Origin: Arthrobacter sp. 9V
GTDB taxonomy: Bacteria; Actinomycetota; Actinomycetes; Actinomycetales; Micrococcaceae
Reading direction: 5' to 3'
NCBI RefSeq assembly: GCF_902506065.1
Contig: NZ_LR732912.1
Location: forward strand, 3,304,948 to 3,368,947
Length of the DNA: 64,000 nt
The notes beneath the pieces were generated by a model that ran no database searches, was not told where the DNA came from, and saw only the letters and a list, made by a program, of their open reading frames with translations. Positions 15,896 to 25,137 of this stretch are shown in pieces (the first letter of the stretch is position 1; the number at the start of each line of letters is the position of its first letter). A program made the position numbers and the translations under genes.

Positions 15896-17578
15896 TTAGT
15901 AGCCAACAGAGACAGGGACCTTCTGAAGCCCGGCTGCTGCATCCTGAATTGCCACCACCGAAACGTCTGTGCGGCCTTGCTTTCCGAGGACCAGTGCGCC
16001 GTACACAGGGTCACCCGAAGCGGACACCACGTAGCCGGCCACTACCGAGCCGCCGGACTTCTCCGGTAGCTCGATCATGGAGGTGGTCCCGCCGGACATG
16101 TCCACGTCAACGGCCTTGCCTACCTTGCCGTCGGCAGTCACCGGCGCATAGCTGACCGTGCCGCGCCCCTCGGGGACACCGAGGCTCAAGAACCTCTGGC
16201 CCTGCCGGGGAATGGCCACCAAGTGCTGGCTGCCGAGGCGGGCCGAGGACGGTGACCACGCAAAGTCGGTCGCATCTTCGGCCTTCGCGCCGCGGGTTAC
16301 CCTCGAAGAGGCCAGGAACGAAACATCGGAGCTGGCTCTTACCGTGTAACTGCCCGCCGGAACGCCATCCAGGTTCAGGGTTGCCACGGTCCCGCCTTTG
16401 ACCGTCACCACTCCCCCGTTGGGAATCTTGCGTTCACCGTTGGCACCATAAAGGCTGACTTGCACCACGGCGTCGGTGGAACCCGGTACGGCGATCTGCA
16501 AAGCGGGGACAGCATCGGCAAAACCTGACTTGGCGGCCAGAGCCTTAACCCCAGCCGGGTCCTGGATATCGACGCCGGACATCACCTGCAGGTTCGATGG
16601 CCCTGCCCCGGGCGAGAGATACTCCACACCGCCGGGAGCGATGCCACGCAAAACGCTTTGCTGGATGGTGGCTGCAACCGGCCCGCCCGTGCTGCGCACA
16701 TGTACTGCAAGCTGCGATTCGCCGGGGGCCAGCCCGGCCAGGTTTACCGAACGGGTGGTGCCGGGAGCCACCAGGAGACCACGCGCGCCGGGCGCCTGGA
16801 TTTGTCCCGCGTCTCCATACAATTCCAAGTTCACCGTGGCCGGGGTTTCGGAGGCGTTGCTCACGTTCAGAACCGCTGTGCGTCCCACGGCAGTGTTTGC
16901 ACCCAGCACCCAGGCGTCGTTACCAGGGGGCTGGCATTGAGTTGACGCCAAACCCCGGAGATCGCCGTCGGTGGCCGAGTAACTGAGGTTGGCGGCCAGC
17001 GACGCTTGCTCGTTTCCAACGGCATCGGCGCCCACTACAGCCGTGGAAGGCACAGGGCTGATGGACGCGACGCCCGCCGCAAGTACCGGCGGGCCAACGG
17101 TGGGCGTAGGCGAACTGGTGGGAGTTTCAGCAATCCGCGCCATGGCCTCACCTGTCAGCGACGCCACGTTGCTCCCTGGCACCGTTCCGGCCGGGTTGCT
17201 CAACACCACTGCGTTCAGGGCGCTCGTGGCAGTGGTGGATACCGGGCTGAAATCAGCATCCGTGCCCACCACCGTTCCGTTGACAAGCCGGGCAGGTTCG
17301 GGACAAACGCCCAAAGCGCGGCCGGCAGGTACGTCAGCCTGGCGGATGTCCATGGTGGTCCCCCCGGAAGGTTCGGGGACCATGGACGTCGCCGCCACTG
17401 CGCCTCCGCCCGCCGCAAGGATGACCACGGCTGAGAGGACGCCGGTGATGACTCCCTTATTGGAACTGCGGGTGCCGGAGCTGCGGGTGCCGGAACTGCG
17501 GGTGGTCGAGCTTCGGGACTTCGTTGGTTCGATGGCCCCGGTGCTATTGCCGGACGGATTTTTCTGGTCCTCAGACAC
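15896..17578 (-). CDS. DUF5719 family secreted or membrane-anchored protein
   Basis: 560 residues: a Ser/Thr/Arg-rich cytosolic lead with a tandem repeat, one hydrophobic segment (about residues 43-62), then a long extracytoplasmic region of beta-rich, Ala/Val/Gly/Thr-rich sequence. The pattern FxGAxxVxNxxxxPATVxLELYG resembles repeated beta-sandwich modules. The family is confined to actinobacteria as far as I know, with unknown function. It begins with GTG overlapping the glycosyltransferase stop by 8 nt (GTGTCTGA), so the two are translationally coupled. This suggests a joint role in an exported polymer or surface structure. Confidence 0.78.
   Translation of the reverse strand: MSEDQKNPSGNSTGAIEPTKSRSSTTRSSGTRSSGTRSSNKGVITGVLSAVVILAAGGGAVAATSMVPEPSGGTTMDIRQADVPAGRALGVCPEPARLVNGTVVGTDADFSPVSTTATSALNAVVLSNPAGTVPGSNVASLTGEAMARIAETPTSSPTPTVGPPVLAAGVASISPVPSTAVVGADAVGNEQASLAANLSYSATDGDLRGLASTQCQPPGNDAWVLGANTAVGRTAVLNVSNASETPATVNLELYGDAGQIQAPGARGLLVAPGTTRSVNLAGLAPGESQLAVHVRSTGGPVAATIQQSVLRGIAPGGVEYLSPGAGPSNLQVMSGVDIQDPAGVKALAAKSGFADAVPALQIAVPGSTDAVVQVSLYGANGERKIPNGGVVTVKGGTVATLNLDGVPAGSYTVRASSDVSFLASSRVTRGAKAEDATDFAWSPSSARLGSQHLVAIPRQGQRFLSLGVPEGRGTVSYAPVTADGKVGKAVDVDMSGGTTSMIELPEKSGGSVVAGYVVSASGDPVYGALVLGKQGRTDVSVVAIQDAAAGLQKVPVSVGY
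17462..17506. repeat. 15-bp tandem repeat inside the DUF5719 gene
   Basis: GGAACTGCGGGTGCC and near-identical units at 17462, 17477 and 17492 encode repeated T-R-S-S-G pentads in the cytosolic lead of the DUF5719 protein. The in-frame period allows length change without frameshift. Confidence 0.8.
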
Positions 17579-20500
17579 TGCTGTACTCCTTACGGAGGGA
17601 GACTTCGTCCCTCGACATGCCGGTTCGGCTGCGGCGTGCGGGCATCGGCACTGCCAAGAGAACCGTCAGTCCGATCACCACCGCCTGCAATATCCCGAAC
17701 CACAGAGCCCAAGGGTTGGTGTAGCGGATTTCAACATCGCCGCCGCTGGCCGGTAGCTCAAAGGCCTGCGACCAACCGGATGTTGTGGCCTGCAGTTGGC
17801 GTCCGTCCAGCCAAGCAGTCCAGCCGGGATCGGCGCGTTCGGCCAGGACGATCTTTCGGCCTTCATCCCCCGATGACACAGTAGCGTCCACGTTCACTTC
17901 CTCTGAGGGCAGCGTACTCACCAGCGCACCTTGGGAGTCCACGATGCGCACCCGGTGTGCAGTGTCAGCAGCAGTAGCGGCCTCCTGGTTCCGGGGCGTC
18001 ACCCGCCACAACCACCCGGCGTCAGTCTGGCCTACGGCCACAAGTCCCGGGACGGCGTCGATCCTGCTGGCAGTTAGTTGCGCGGCGTTGTCCTCTGCTT
18101 TCAGGACTACGAATCCTGCGCCAAGCTGTTCCAGATCGGTGCGTGGGTCAACGCCCGTGCCAGCCACGATAGTAGCTACGGCGCGGCGCAAGGATGAAGT
18201 CGCAGCGTCGTCTTCCGCGATTTCCTCACGTCCCGGCGCACCGATGATGGTCCGTGCCGAGGCAATAGTGGACAAGCTGTCCAGGGTGGTCCCGGCTCCG
18301 CGCATGAGTGATGATGAGAACGAGCCCTGCTCACCACTGGTGATCACCAGTGTTCGCGTGCGCTCCGGTCCCTTTCCACGATCCACCGCCGTAGCCGGCA
18401 ACGTGCCCCTATCCACCGGCCATACGTGGCGGCGGGTTCCAAGGGACAATGACTGCTCCCCGGCTTCGACTGCCGCGCCAAATCCGGCTGTCGGCGTGGG
18501 TTGGAGAACATTTTGGGCAGCCCAGGCAGCCATGCCGGCGAGGGGCCCGGCCACCAGCAGCGCCATGGTAACAGCCGAGGCGACGCGCCGAAGCGGGAAC
18601 GAACGACCGGAAGCCTTTGGTTTCTTCCGAGGCGCGGTAAAGAGCTTTTCCGCACCAAGAATGGCGGCCCCCAAGAGCAACACACCGGCTGCCGAAACGG
18701 CGGGGCCGGTGAAGGGGCCCACTATGACGTTGCCATTGACTCCGGTGGCTACGTGGCCCACCAGCCAGCCGCTCGCAAGAATAGCCAGGGCAACAAGCCA
18801 GAACACCCGGGCCAGGGCAGCACGTTTACCAGGCAGGAACAGGGCGGCGACAGCGAGGATCAGGACCGGTGCGATGACGAGCAAAGCAAGAAGCAGAGCC
18901 CACGGTGCGGCGCCGGGGCCGAAGATCGCCAAGCCGGTCAATCCGCCGTCGATATCAAAAGCCAATGGTTGGCCCAGAAGCTGCTGCCACAGCGGAGCTG
19001 CTTCGAACGTCAGCGGCAATCCGGGATCGGCCAGCAACGAGCGCGGCCGGTCCAGCACGGATATTCCATAGGGCAGGAACAATGCGACGGTTGGCAGGAG
19101 CGACCACCACAGGGTTTTGCCGCGTTGGCCGAGGACCACCGCGGCAAGGATCACCGCAACGACGATCGGCCCCAACAACGACGGCGCCGAGGCGGTGATA
19201 ACGCCCATGGCAAGACCTGCGGCAGCGGCCGCAGTCCAGGACGGTGTTCCGTTGATGCCCGGCTTACCGGTTATCAACGCGGGACGACGACTCAGCGGCG
19301 TGCCCGCCAACGCCGGGCTTTGGGCTACCGCGGATCCCGAGGCGCGCAACAGCGCAAGGAGCAACAGGGGCATCATGACATGGGCCAGCAAGGCTCCGGC
19401 ACGGCCCTCGTTGATGGCGATCAGCAGTGCGGGAGCCCCGGACCAGGCCAAGGCGGCTGCGAGCCGGAAACGGCGTTTGGTAGTAAGGGCACCCGCTGCG
19501 AACCAGGCACCCAGTGCGGACAGCGGCATGGCAAGGATCAGCAACCACACCATTGCGGCGTTGCCGTCACCGCCTCCAAAAAGTGAAAGCAACCACAGCA
19601 CGTAGCCGAACGGATCGCCGTGCCCTGGCAGACCTGCGCCCAGGGAGATCCACCAGCTGGAGGCATTGGCCCATATCTCCCCTGGAGAGACCGAAAGAGG
19701 GAGGAGGCCACCGCCGGCGACGGTGCCTGAGCCCAGTAGTCCCAGTAGTCCTACGAGTGCCGCGGCCAGGGCTACCAGAGCAGCTGCGAGGGCACCTGTG
19801 CCCACCCAGCCCCGCTCATTGGTGGCCAGCGCGGCGAAGTCATCGGTAGCATCCCCGCTGGGTTCGGGGGCAAGAAGATCGGAGAAGGCCTGCGTTTCGT
19901 CGGCGGGGCGGATCGCTTCGAGCAAGGATCGCCGATGGGCGCGCACCTCCCGCGTATGCGTTTGCAGCCCGCGCACCACCGATCTGTGTACCCGGCGGGT
20001 CCTGGCTGCAACCCGGCGGCCCCTGGTGATGGCGACAGGCCGGACCAGGGCAGCGATGGTGGCAGTGAACTGCGAGAGGCCATACCCCGGTTCTTTGACC
20101 AGGATGCTCAACACGAGCCGGATCACCGCACCGAACAGGGCGCCCACCGCCTGGAACGGGACATTCCACCACGGAGTGTGCTTAAGCCTCATGTGCATCT
20201 GGGCTTTACGTGCTGCGGAGGAAGTGCCCAAACCATGCGGGCGGTGTTCCACATGGAACATGCGTGCTCCCGGGACTACGACGACACGATTTCCTGCGAG
20301 CCAGTTTCGCCAGCAAAAGTCCACGTCATCGCCACTGCCTGGCAGGGCGGGGTCAAAACCCTGCAGCAATTCCCAAACATCCCGACGGATGAGCATGCCT
20401 GCGGAGTTCACGGCGAAGGTGTCGGTGCGGGCATCGTATTGCCCTTGATCCACTTCGTCGGCGTCGATCAGCGTCAGACGTTCAGCCCAGCGGCTGGTGG

Positions 20501-20966
20501 AGAGTCCCACATCCACCAGATGCCGCTTGTTGTCCCAGCCAAGCTGCTTGCAGCCCGCCACTGTTACAGAGGGCGCGCGTTCAACCGCATGGAGAAGCTC
20601 CGCCAGCGCATCAGGCGCAGGTGCGGCGTCGTCATGCAGGAGCCAGATCCATTCGACCGCGGTGGACTTCCCGCCTTCGCCGTCCTGTGCGGCACCCCGT
20701 GCCGCCTCCTGCGCAGTAACGCGTGAGGGGGCGAGCTCCTGCAGGCCGGCTTGGACGGCTGCCCCGAACCCGGACTTTGCTTGATGGAACGAGGTGACAT
20801 TGTTGTGGCCCAGCGCATCGCCGAGCAACTCCAGCGAGTTGTCCGTGGAGCTTGTATCAACGCCAATGGCGGCATCTGCCGAACGCGTCTGGTCCGACAA
20901 TGCCGCCAATGTCCTGGGCAGGTAGTTGCCGCCGTCGTGGGAAACCACGACGGCGGTAACATGCAC
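17571..20966 (-). CDS. Giant membrane glycosyltransferase, family 2
   Basis: 1131 residues. The first 240 form a GT-A domain: VTAVVVSHDGGNYLPRTLAAL, the donor-site acidic motif in WIWLLHDDAAPAPDAL, and SGDDVDFCWRNWLAGNRVVVVPGA near its end. A helix pair follows, then about a dozen hydrophobic segments (roughly 385-850) and a C-terminal extracytoplasmic domain closed by one more helix. The family is typical of actinobacterial envelope polysaccharide assembly; donor and acceptor are unknown. The GTG at 20966, 11 nt past the whiB stop, is the most sensible start although AAGGA lies unusually close. A TTG at 21032 would overlap whiB. It forms an operon with whiB and DUF5719. Confidence 0.87.
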   Translation of the reverse strand: MHVTAVVVSHDGGNYLPRTLAALSDQTRSADAAIGVDTSSTDNSLELLGDALGHNNVTSFHQAKSGFGAAVQAGLQELAPSRVTAQEAARGAAQDGEGGKSTAVEWIWLLHDDAAPAPDALAELLHAVERAPSVTVAGCKQLGWDNKRHLVDVGLSTSRWAERLTLIDADEVDQGQYDARTDTFAVNSAGMLIRRDVWELLQGFDPALPGSGDDVDFCWRNWLAGNRVVVVPGARMFHVEHRPHGLGTSSAARKAQMHMRLKHTPWWNVPFQAVGALFGAVIRLVLSILVKEPGYGLSQFTATIAALVRPVAITRGRRVAARTRRVHRSVVRGLQTHTREVRAHRRSLLEAIRPADETQAFSDLLAPEPSGDATDDFAALATNERGWVGTGALAAALVALAAALVGLLGLLGSGTVAGGGLLPLSVSPGEIWANASSWWISLGAGLPGHGDPFGYVLWLLSLFGGGDGNAAMVWLLILAMPLSALGAWFAAGALTTKRRFRLAAALAWSGAPALLIAINEGRAGALLAHVMMPLLLLALLRASGSAVAQSPALAGTPLSRRPALITGKPGINGTPSWTAAAAAGLAMGVITASAPSLLGPIVVAVILAAVVLGQRGKTLWWSLLPTVALFLPYGISVLDRPRSLLADPGLPLTFEAAPLWQQLLGQPLAFDIDGGLTGLAIFGPGAAPWALLLALLVIAPVLILAVAALFLPGKRAALARVFWLVALAILASGWLVGHVATGVNGNVIVGPFTGPAVSAAGVLLLGAAILGAEKLFTAPRKKPKASGRSFPLRRVASAVTMALLVAGPLAGMAAWAAQNVLQPTPTAGFGAAVEAGEQSLSLGTRRHVWPVDRGTLPATAVDRGKGPERTRTLVITSGEQGSFSSSLMRGAGTTLDSLSTIASARTIIGAPGREEIAEDDAATSSLRRAVATIVAGTGVDPRTDLEQLGAGFVVLKAEDNAAQLTASRIDAVPGLVAVGQTDAGWLWRVTPRNQEAATAADTAHRVRIVDSQGALVSTLPSEEVNVDATVSSGDEGRKIVLAERADPGWTAWLDGRQLQATTSGWSQAFELPASGGDVEIRYTNPWALWFGILQAVVIGLTVLLAVPMPARRSRTGMSRDEVSLRKEYSSV

Positions 20967-20977
20967 TTCCTTGAGAA

Positions 20978-21520
20978 TTAGACCGCTCGCTTCCTTAGCC
21001 GGCGACGCTCCCGCTCGGAGAGTCCGCCCCAAATTCCGAACCGCTCATCATTGGCGAGAGCATATTCCAAGCACTGTGAGCGGACGTTGCACGCTCCGCA
21101 GACCTTCTTGGCGTCCCTGGTTGACCCGCCCTTTTCAGGAAAGAAGGCTTCGGGATCGGTTTGCGCGCACAGCGCATCAGTCTGCCAGCCGAGTTCGCCT
21201 TCGTCATCGAAGTCCCCCTGGGGAAGTCCGATCCACACGGGTTGCCCCGGCGTCTCAATGGGGCGACGCAGCTCCATGGGAGGGTCGTCCAAATCTTCAT
21301 CCGGCCCAGCGGGCAGATCACCAATCAACGCCTCATGTGCCGCGAGGAGGGCAGTAGCCTGCTCCTCCAAAGACTGCTGCACATTCTGGTTGTATCGGTC
21401 TGCCGCTTCCGGGTCCGCCGGGTCAACGTACCAATCCCCCGGCACTTCCCGCGAACGGTATTTCACCGACGCATGTTCTGCGACGACTGCATCTTCCTGG
21501 ATACGCAACGCTTGCCCCAT
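20978..21520 (-). CDS. WhiB-family iron-sulfur transcription factor (WhiB2/WhmD-like)
   Basis: A 180-residue protein whose last 70 residues are a complete Wbl domain: Cys118, Cys141, Cys144 and Cys150 (C-x22-C-x2-C-x5-C) bind a 4Fe-4S cluster, followed by the G-I-W-G-G turn at 162-166 and a basic C-terminus ERERRRLRKRAV. WhiB2 homologues control septation and division genes with the primary sigma factor. The 100-residue acidic N-terminal extension is longer than in the short Wbl proteins. The ATG has AGGAGG seven bases upstream. The neighbourhood (DUF3499, zincin-like, TIGR03089, GtrA, LCP, manA) matches that of mycobacterial whiB2, which is the basis for the subfamily call. Confidence 0.9.
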   Translation of the reverse strand: MGQALRIQEDAVVAEHASVKYRSREVPGDWYVDPADPEAADRYNQNVQQSLEEQATALLAAHEALIGDLPAGPDEDLDDPPMELRRPIETPGQPVWIGLPQGDFDDEGELGWQTDALCAQTDPEAFFPEKGGSTRDAKKVCGACNVRSQCLEYALANDERFGIWGGLSERERRRLRKRAV

Positions 21521-21610
21521 GGCGTCCCTCCTGATTTTGCAGCTGCTGCTTGGATGTGTTTCCGATTCCCGATGACGTTCCGGGTATCTGTGCAGCGGCG
21601 TTGATTACTA

Positions 21611-21640
21611 ATTACACGCGTGTAACTACCTGCCAGTCAA
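21611..21640 (-). promoter_or_regulatory. whiB promoter with a 14-bp palindromic operator
   Basis: On the minus strand, -35 TTGACT (21640-21635), an 18-nt spacer and -10 TGTAAT (21616-21611) are close to consensus. The perfect palindrome TTACACGCGTGTAA (21612-21625) covers the -10 and half of the spacer, the position expected for a repressor site. Confidence 0.7.
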
Positions 21641-21884
21641 GCCGCGCCGGGATAATAATCAAGAATCTGCAAAAACGTGGGATGCGCCACGCCCAACATT
21701 CTTACCGCGCCGCCGCGTGTCGTGGCGCCAAATGGAAGCCCTCGATCGGCTCAGGTGAACTTTCATTGAATTTCCGCGGAAATTGACATCAGGTTCCGCA
21801 AGAGGCCAACGACTGGAGAAATCCGGGTGTGTCGCATTTCACAATTACGATGCCTGGCCCTAAGGAACCTGCCTAACGCCGTGG

Positions 21885-21890
21885 CAAGAT
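21885..21890 (+). promoter_or_regulatory. -10 element of the TIGR03089 gene (leaderless)
   Basis: CAAGAT, 6 nt before the ATG at 21897, with no ribosome binding site. Confidence 0.5.
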
Positions 21891-21896
21891 TGACGC

Positions 21897-22592
21897 ATGA
21901 GCATCCCGGCAGCGAACCTGATGACCGCCCTGCGATCCGGTCAGTCGACGTCACCACGACTCACTTGGTACGGCCCCGACTCCGAGCGCGTTGAGCTTTC
22001 CGGCCGCGTCCTGGACAACTGGGTAGCCAAAACCAGCAACCTGCTGCAGGACGAACTTGACGCAGAACCAGGGATGTCCATCCGCCTGGATCTTCCGGCG
22101 CATTGGAAGTCCTTGGTCTGGGCCTTGGCTGCCTGGCAGCTGGGCATGGAGGTGGTCTTCGATCACACCTCAGCGGATCTCCTGGCCACGGACAAGCCCG
22201 ACGACGGCGCCGGGGCCGGCTTCGAGGCGATCGTCGCCGTGCCGCTTGCGGCACTTGCCATGCGCTGGCCGGGCGAGCTGCCATCCGGCGTCGTGGACTA
22301 TGCGGCGGAAGTCCGCTCCCATGGCGATGTCTTCATGGCCCATAGCGAACCTGAGGCGAGCTTGCCCGCGGTGCGTGGAACCACAGGACTGCCCCATGAA
22401 GAACTCATGGACGGCTTTGCTGCTGATCAGGAGCCGGGCGTCCGTCTGCTGGTACGTGCGGCCGAGGGCCTGGAGCAATGCCTGGCAGCCTCATTGGGCG
22501 CATGGAAAGAGGACGGCTCCGTAGTACTTGTGCACCCGGACCTCGATGTGACCGAGCACCTTCTCGATAACGAACGCGTCAGCCGCTCTTAA
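21897..22592 (+). CDS. TIGR03089 family protein
   Basis: A 231-residue protein matching the actinobacterial TIGR03089 family, which looks like a shortened adenylate-forming enzyme. LTWYGPDSERVELSGRVLDNWVAKTSN and LPAHWKSLVWALAAWQLG correspond to the N-terminal lobe of AMP-binding ligases. The SGTTGxPKG motif and C-terminal lobe are absent, so activity as a ligase is improbable. Function is unknown. The counterpart in mycobacteria also lies near the LCP/whiB2 block. The start is supported by a leaderless promoter. Confidence 0.8.
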   Translation: MSIPAANLMTALRSGQSTSPRLTWYGPDSERVELSGRVLDNWVAKTSNLLQDELDAEPGMSIRLDLPAHWKSLVWALAAWQLGMEVVFDHTSADLLATDKPDDGAGAGFEAIVAVPLAALAMRWPGELPSGVVDYAAEVRSHGDVFMAHSEPEASLPAVRGTTGLPHEELMDGFAADQEPGVRLLVRAAEGLEQCLAASLGAWKEDGSVVLVHPDLDVTEHLLDNERVSRS

Positions 22593-22629
22593 GTCAGCCG
22601 CTGATGACGCCGGAGATTCCGGACCGGCT

Positions 22630-23196
22630 TTAGAGGTTTTTGATCGAGGGAAATTCGCCGGTTGCAGGGTTCGGACCGGATTCGGAACCCGCCTTCGCCT
22701 TGTGGTGAACTTCGATGATCTCGTGGTCATGCGAGAACTCGGGTTCGGCGTCCAGCTCTTCGTTGAACACCCAGAAGCGGTAGGCGAAGAAACGGAAGAT
22801 GGTCCCCAGGACAAGGCCCACAACGCTGCCGGCAATGAACAGCGACGGTTTGTCGTTGAGGTCAAGGATGTACTTGGCGAACCACACGCAGCCGGAGGCA
22901 ATCAGGAGCCCTACAAGGTTCATGACGGCAAACAGCACTGCCTCGCGAACAACATTGGCTTGTTTGCGGTGCCGGAAAGTCCAGAAACGGTTTGCAACCC
23001 AGGAGAAGACACTTGCAACAATGGTTGCGATGGCCTTGGCCCACACTTCGCTGCCGTGCATCGGACCGGAGAACAGCCAGATGAAAACCGCCGAGTCGAT
23101 GACAAAAGCAACACCGCCGACGGCGCCGAACTTTGCTACCTCACGCCAAAAAAGTGAGGCAAGTCCGCGGATGCGATCTGCAAGTGTGGTGATCAT
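22630..23196 (-). CDS. GtrA family membrane protein
   Basis: 188 residues with four transmembrane segments between about residues 20 and 145. It contains FGAVGGVAFVIDSAVFIWL, FSWVANRFWTFRH and FRFFAYRFWVFNEEL, the GtrA signature. GtrA-type proteins move polyprenyl-phosphate-linked sugars across the membrane or assist their synthesis, supplying envelope glycosylation. The C-terminal 40 residues are acidic and cytosolic. The ATG has GGAGGG upstream. It converges on the TIGR03089 gene and is divergent from purK. The large glycosyltransferase and Pmt are candidate users of its substrate, but nothing in the sequence proves that. Confidence 0.88.
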   Translation of the reverse strand: MITTLADRIRGLASLFWREVAKFGAVGGVAFVIDSAVFIWLFSGPMHGSEVWAKAIATIVASVFSWVANRFWTFRHRKQANVVREAVLFAVMNLVGLLIASGCVWFAKYILDLNDKPSLFIAGSVVGLVLGTIFRFFAYRFWVFNEELDAEPEFSHDHEIIEVHHKAKAGSESGPNPATGEFPSIKNL

Positions 23197-23362
23197 GACC
23201 CTCCATGGCCGTCGAAAAAGTGGGCCGATGGGCCGATCCTATTTTAGCGCCGATTTCCTTGCACTGCCTTTGAGGAGGCTGTGAGAAGGCCGATACTGGT
23301 CCTCCGCGCTGCAAAAAACCTTGCCCGGGGGCGGCAGAATCAGTGATCCCGCCGCGGTTCGG

Positions 23363-23368
23363 TAGGCT
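23363..23368 (+). promoter_or_regulatory. -10 element of purK (leaderless)
   Basis: TAGGCT, 7 nt before the GTG at 23376. Confidence 0.55.
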
Positions 23369-23375
23369 GAACCTT

Positions 23376-24563
23376 GTGACTTTTCCAGTAATTGGCGTTG
23401 TTGGCGGCGGCCAACTCGCACGAATGATGGCTCCGCCCGCTACCGCCCTGGGCTTCGAACTCCGTGTTTTGGCCGAGGGTGAGGACGTTTCTGCCGTGGC
23501 TGCAGTAGCCACGGCGCCCATTGGCGACTACAAGGACCTGGACGCTCTTCTTGAGTTCTCCAAGGGCCTGGACGTCATGACCTTCGATCACGAACACGTC
23601 CCCACGCAGCACCTGCAGGCCCTGCTGGACGCCGGTGTCAACGTCCAGCCCGGCCCTGATGCGTTGGTGAACGCCCAGGACAAGCTGGTGATGCGTGCTG
23701 CCATTGACCGTCTTGGTCTGCCCAACCCGGAGTGGTCAGCGGTGAATACCGTTGAAGACCTGGTGTCCTTCGGCGAGCAGATCGGCTGGCCCGTTGTTCT
23801 CAAGACGCCCCGCGGCGGCTATGACGGCAAGGGCGTGAGGATTATTGACTCAGCGGATGAGGCCCGGGAGACAGCCGACTGGTTCCAGGCCATGAGCCCG
23901 CTGCTTGCCGAAGCCAAGGTTGATTTCAGTCGCGAACTCTCAGCCCTTGTTGCCCGCAGTCCCAGCGGCGAATCCCGTGCCTGGCCTGTGGTGCACACCA
24001 TCCAGGTGGATGGGGTTTGCGATGAAGTAATCGCACCCGCCCAGAACATTTCCGTTGAAGTGGCTGCTGCTGCTGAAGAGGCGGCTCTCCGCATTGCCAA
24101 CGAGCTCGGCGTCACCGGGGTCATGGCTGCAGAACTCTTCGAAACCCCGGGAGTTGGTGTGGGCTTCCTTATCAATGAGCTCGCCATGCGCCCGCACAAC
24201 ACTGGTCACTGGACGCAGGACGGGTCCATCACCAGCCAGTTTGAGCAACACCTGCGGGCTGTGCTTGACCTTCCGTTGGGCGCTACCGACGCCCTGGCAC
24301 CTGTGGTGGTCATGAAGAACTTCCTGGGCGGCGAGAACCAGGACCTCTTCAAAGCCTTCCCCATGGCGTTGGCCTACGAACCCGCTGCAAAGGTGCACTC
24401 CTACGGCAAGTCCGTCCGCCCTGGCCGCAAGATCGGCCACGTAAACCTGGTTGGCAGCTCGGTTTCCGACGTCGACTCCGTCCGCCAGCGCGCTACTGCG
24501 GTAGCCAACATCATCCGTGACGGCCGCAAACCGGAACAGACCACTCTTGAGGAGACTGCATGA
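23376..24563 (+). CDS. purK: 5-(carboxyamino)imidazole ribonucleotide synthase
   Basis: A 395-residue ATP-grasp enzyme that carboxylates AIR to N5-CAIR with ATP and bicarbonate in purine synthesis. It starts with the nucleotide-fold motif [14 protein letters not shown]. The ATP-grasp stretches [19 protein letters not shown] and [10 protein letters not shown] followed by [25 protein letters not shown] are diagnostic. The GTG at 23376 is chosen over an in-frame GTG at 23343 because of the -10-like TAGGCT just upstream and because the Rossmann motif then begins right at the N-terminus. It overlaps purE by 4 nt (ATGA). Confidence 0.95.
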   Translation: MTFPVIGVVGGGQLARMMAPPATALGFELRVLAEGEDVSAVAAVATAPIGDYKDLDALLEFSKGLDVMTFDHEHVPTQHLQALLDAGVNVQPGPDALVNAQDKLVMRAAIDRLGLPNPEWSAVNTVEDLVSFGEQIGWPVVLKTPRGGYDGKGVRIIDSADEARETADWFQAMSPLLAEAKVDFSRELSALVARSPSGESRAWPVVHTIQVDGVCDEVIAPAQNISVEVAAAAEEAALRIANELGVTGVMAAELFETPGVGVGFLINELAMRPHNTGHWTQDGSITSQFEQHLRAVLDLPLGATDALAPVVVMKNFLGGENQDLFKAFPMALAYEPAAKVHSYGKSVRPGRKIGHVNLVGSSVSDVDSVRQRATAVANIIRDGRKPEQTTLEETA

Positions 24564-25123
24564 CTTCGGAAAGAACAGCCCCGATTGTTGGGCTCGTGAT
24601 GGGTTCGGATTCGGACTGGACCGTCATGGAAGCCGCCGCGGACGCCCTGGCCGAATTCGGCATTCCCTTCGAGGCGGACGTGGTCTCGGCCCACCGCATG
24701 CCCACCGAAATGATCCGTTACGGACAGACGGCCCACGAGCGCGGCCTGCGCGTCATCATCGCGGGCGCCGGCGGGGCAGCCCACCTCCCCGGCATGTTGG
24801 CTTCAGTGACGCCCCTTCCAGTGATCGGTGTCCCGGTTCCCCTCAAAACCCTGGACGGCATGGATTCCCTGCTGTCCATAGTGCAGATGCCTGCCGGCGT
24901 TCCCGTGGCCACGGTGTCCATTGCGGGCGCCCGCAACGCAGGACTCCTCGCGGTGCGCATGCTGGCCTCCGGAACGGACGAACTCGCGGCCAAGCTCCGC
25001 GCAGACCTCCTTACCTTTGCCCAGGAGCTCAATGACGTCGCCTCCAAGAAGGGCGAAAACCTGCGCCGCAAAGTAGAAGAGGTCTTCTCCCCCGCCAACG
25101 CTTCCGCCCGGAGCTCCCGCTAG
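24560..25123 (+). CDS. purE: N5-carboxyaminoimidazole ribonucleotide mutase
   Basis: A 187-residue class I PurE that shifts the carboxyl group of N5-CAIR to give CAIR, the step after PurK. The substrate-binding motifs GSDSDW (15-20), SAHRMP and [12 protein letters not shown], and the catalytic loop around [15 protein letters not shown], are intact. Octameric in known cases. The ATGA overlap with purK indicates coupled translation. The C-terminal 20 residues are a variable basic tail. The LCP gene begins 15 nt downstream, so purine and envelope genes share a transcript here. Confidence 0.96.
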   Translation: MTSERTAPIVGLVMGSDSDWTVMEAAADALAEFGIPFEADVVSAHRMPTEMIRYGQTAHERGLRVIIAGAGGAAHLPGMLASVTPLPVIGVPVPLKTLDGMDSLLSIVQMPAGVPVATVSIAGARNAGLLAVRMLASGTDELAAKLRADLLTFAQELNDVASKKGENLRRKVEEVFSPANASARSSR

Positions 25124-25137
25124 GAAGGCAGCGGTTG

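Larger units (their letters stand above)
21521..21896. other. 376-bp intergenic region between whiB and the TIGR03089 gene
   Basis: It holds the whiB promoter and operator (21611-21640), an approximately 85-nt untranslated whiB leader (about 21604 down to 21521), and the leaderless promoter of the TIGR03089 gene at the right end. The stretch 21645-21880 is less GC-rich and shows no coding frame or further hairpin that I can support. Confidence 0.7.
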
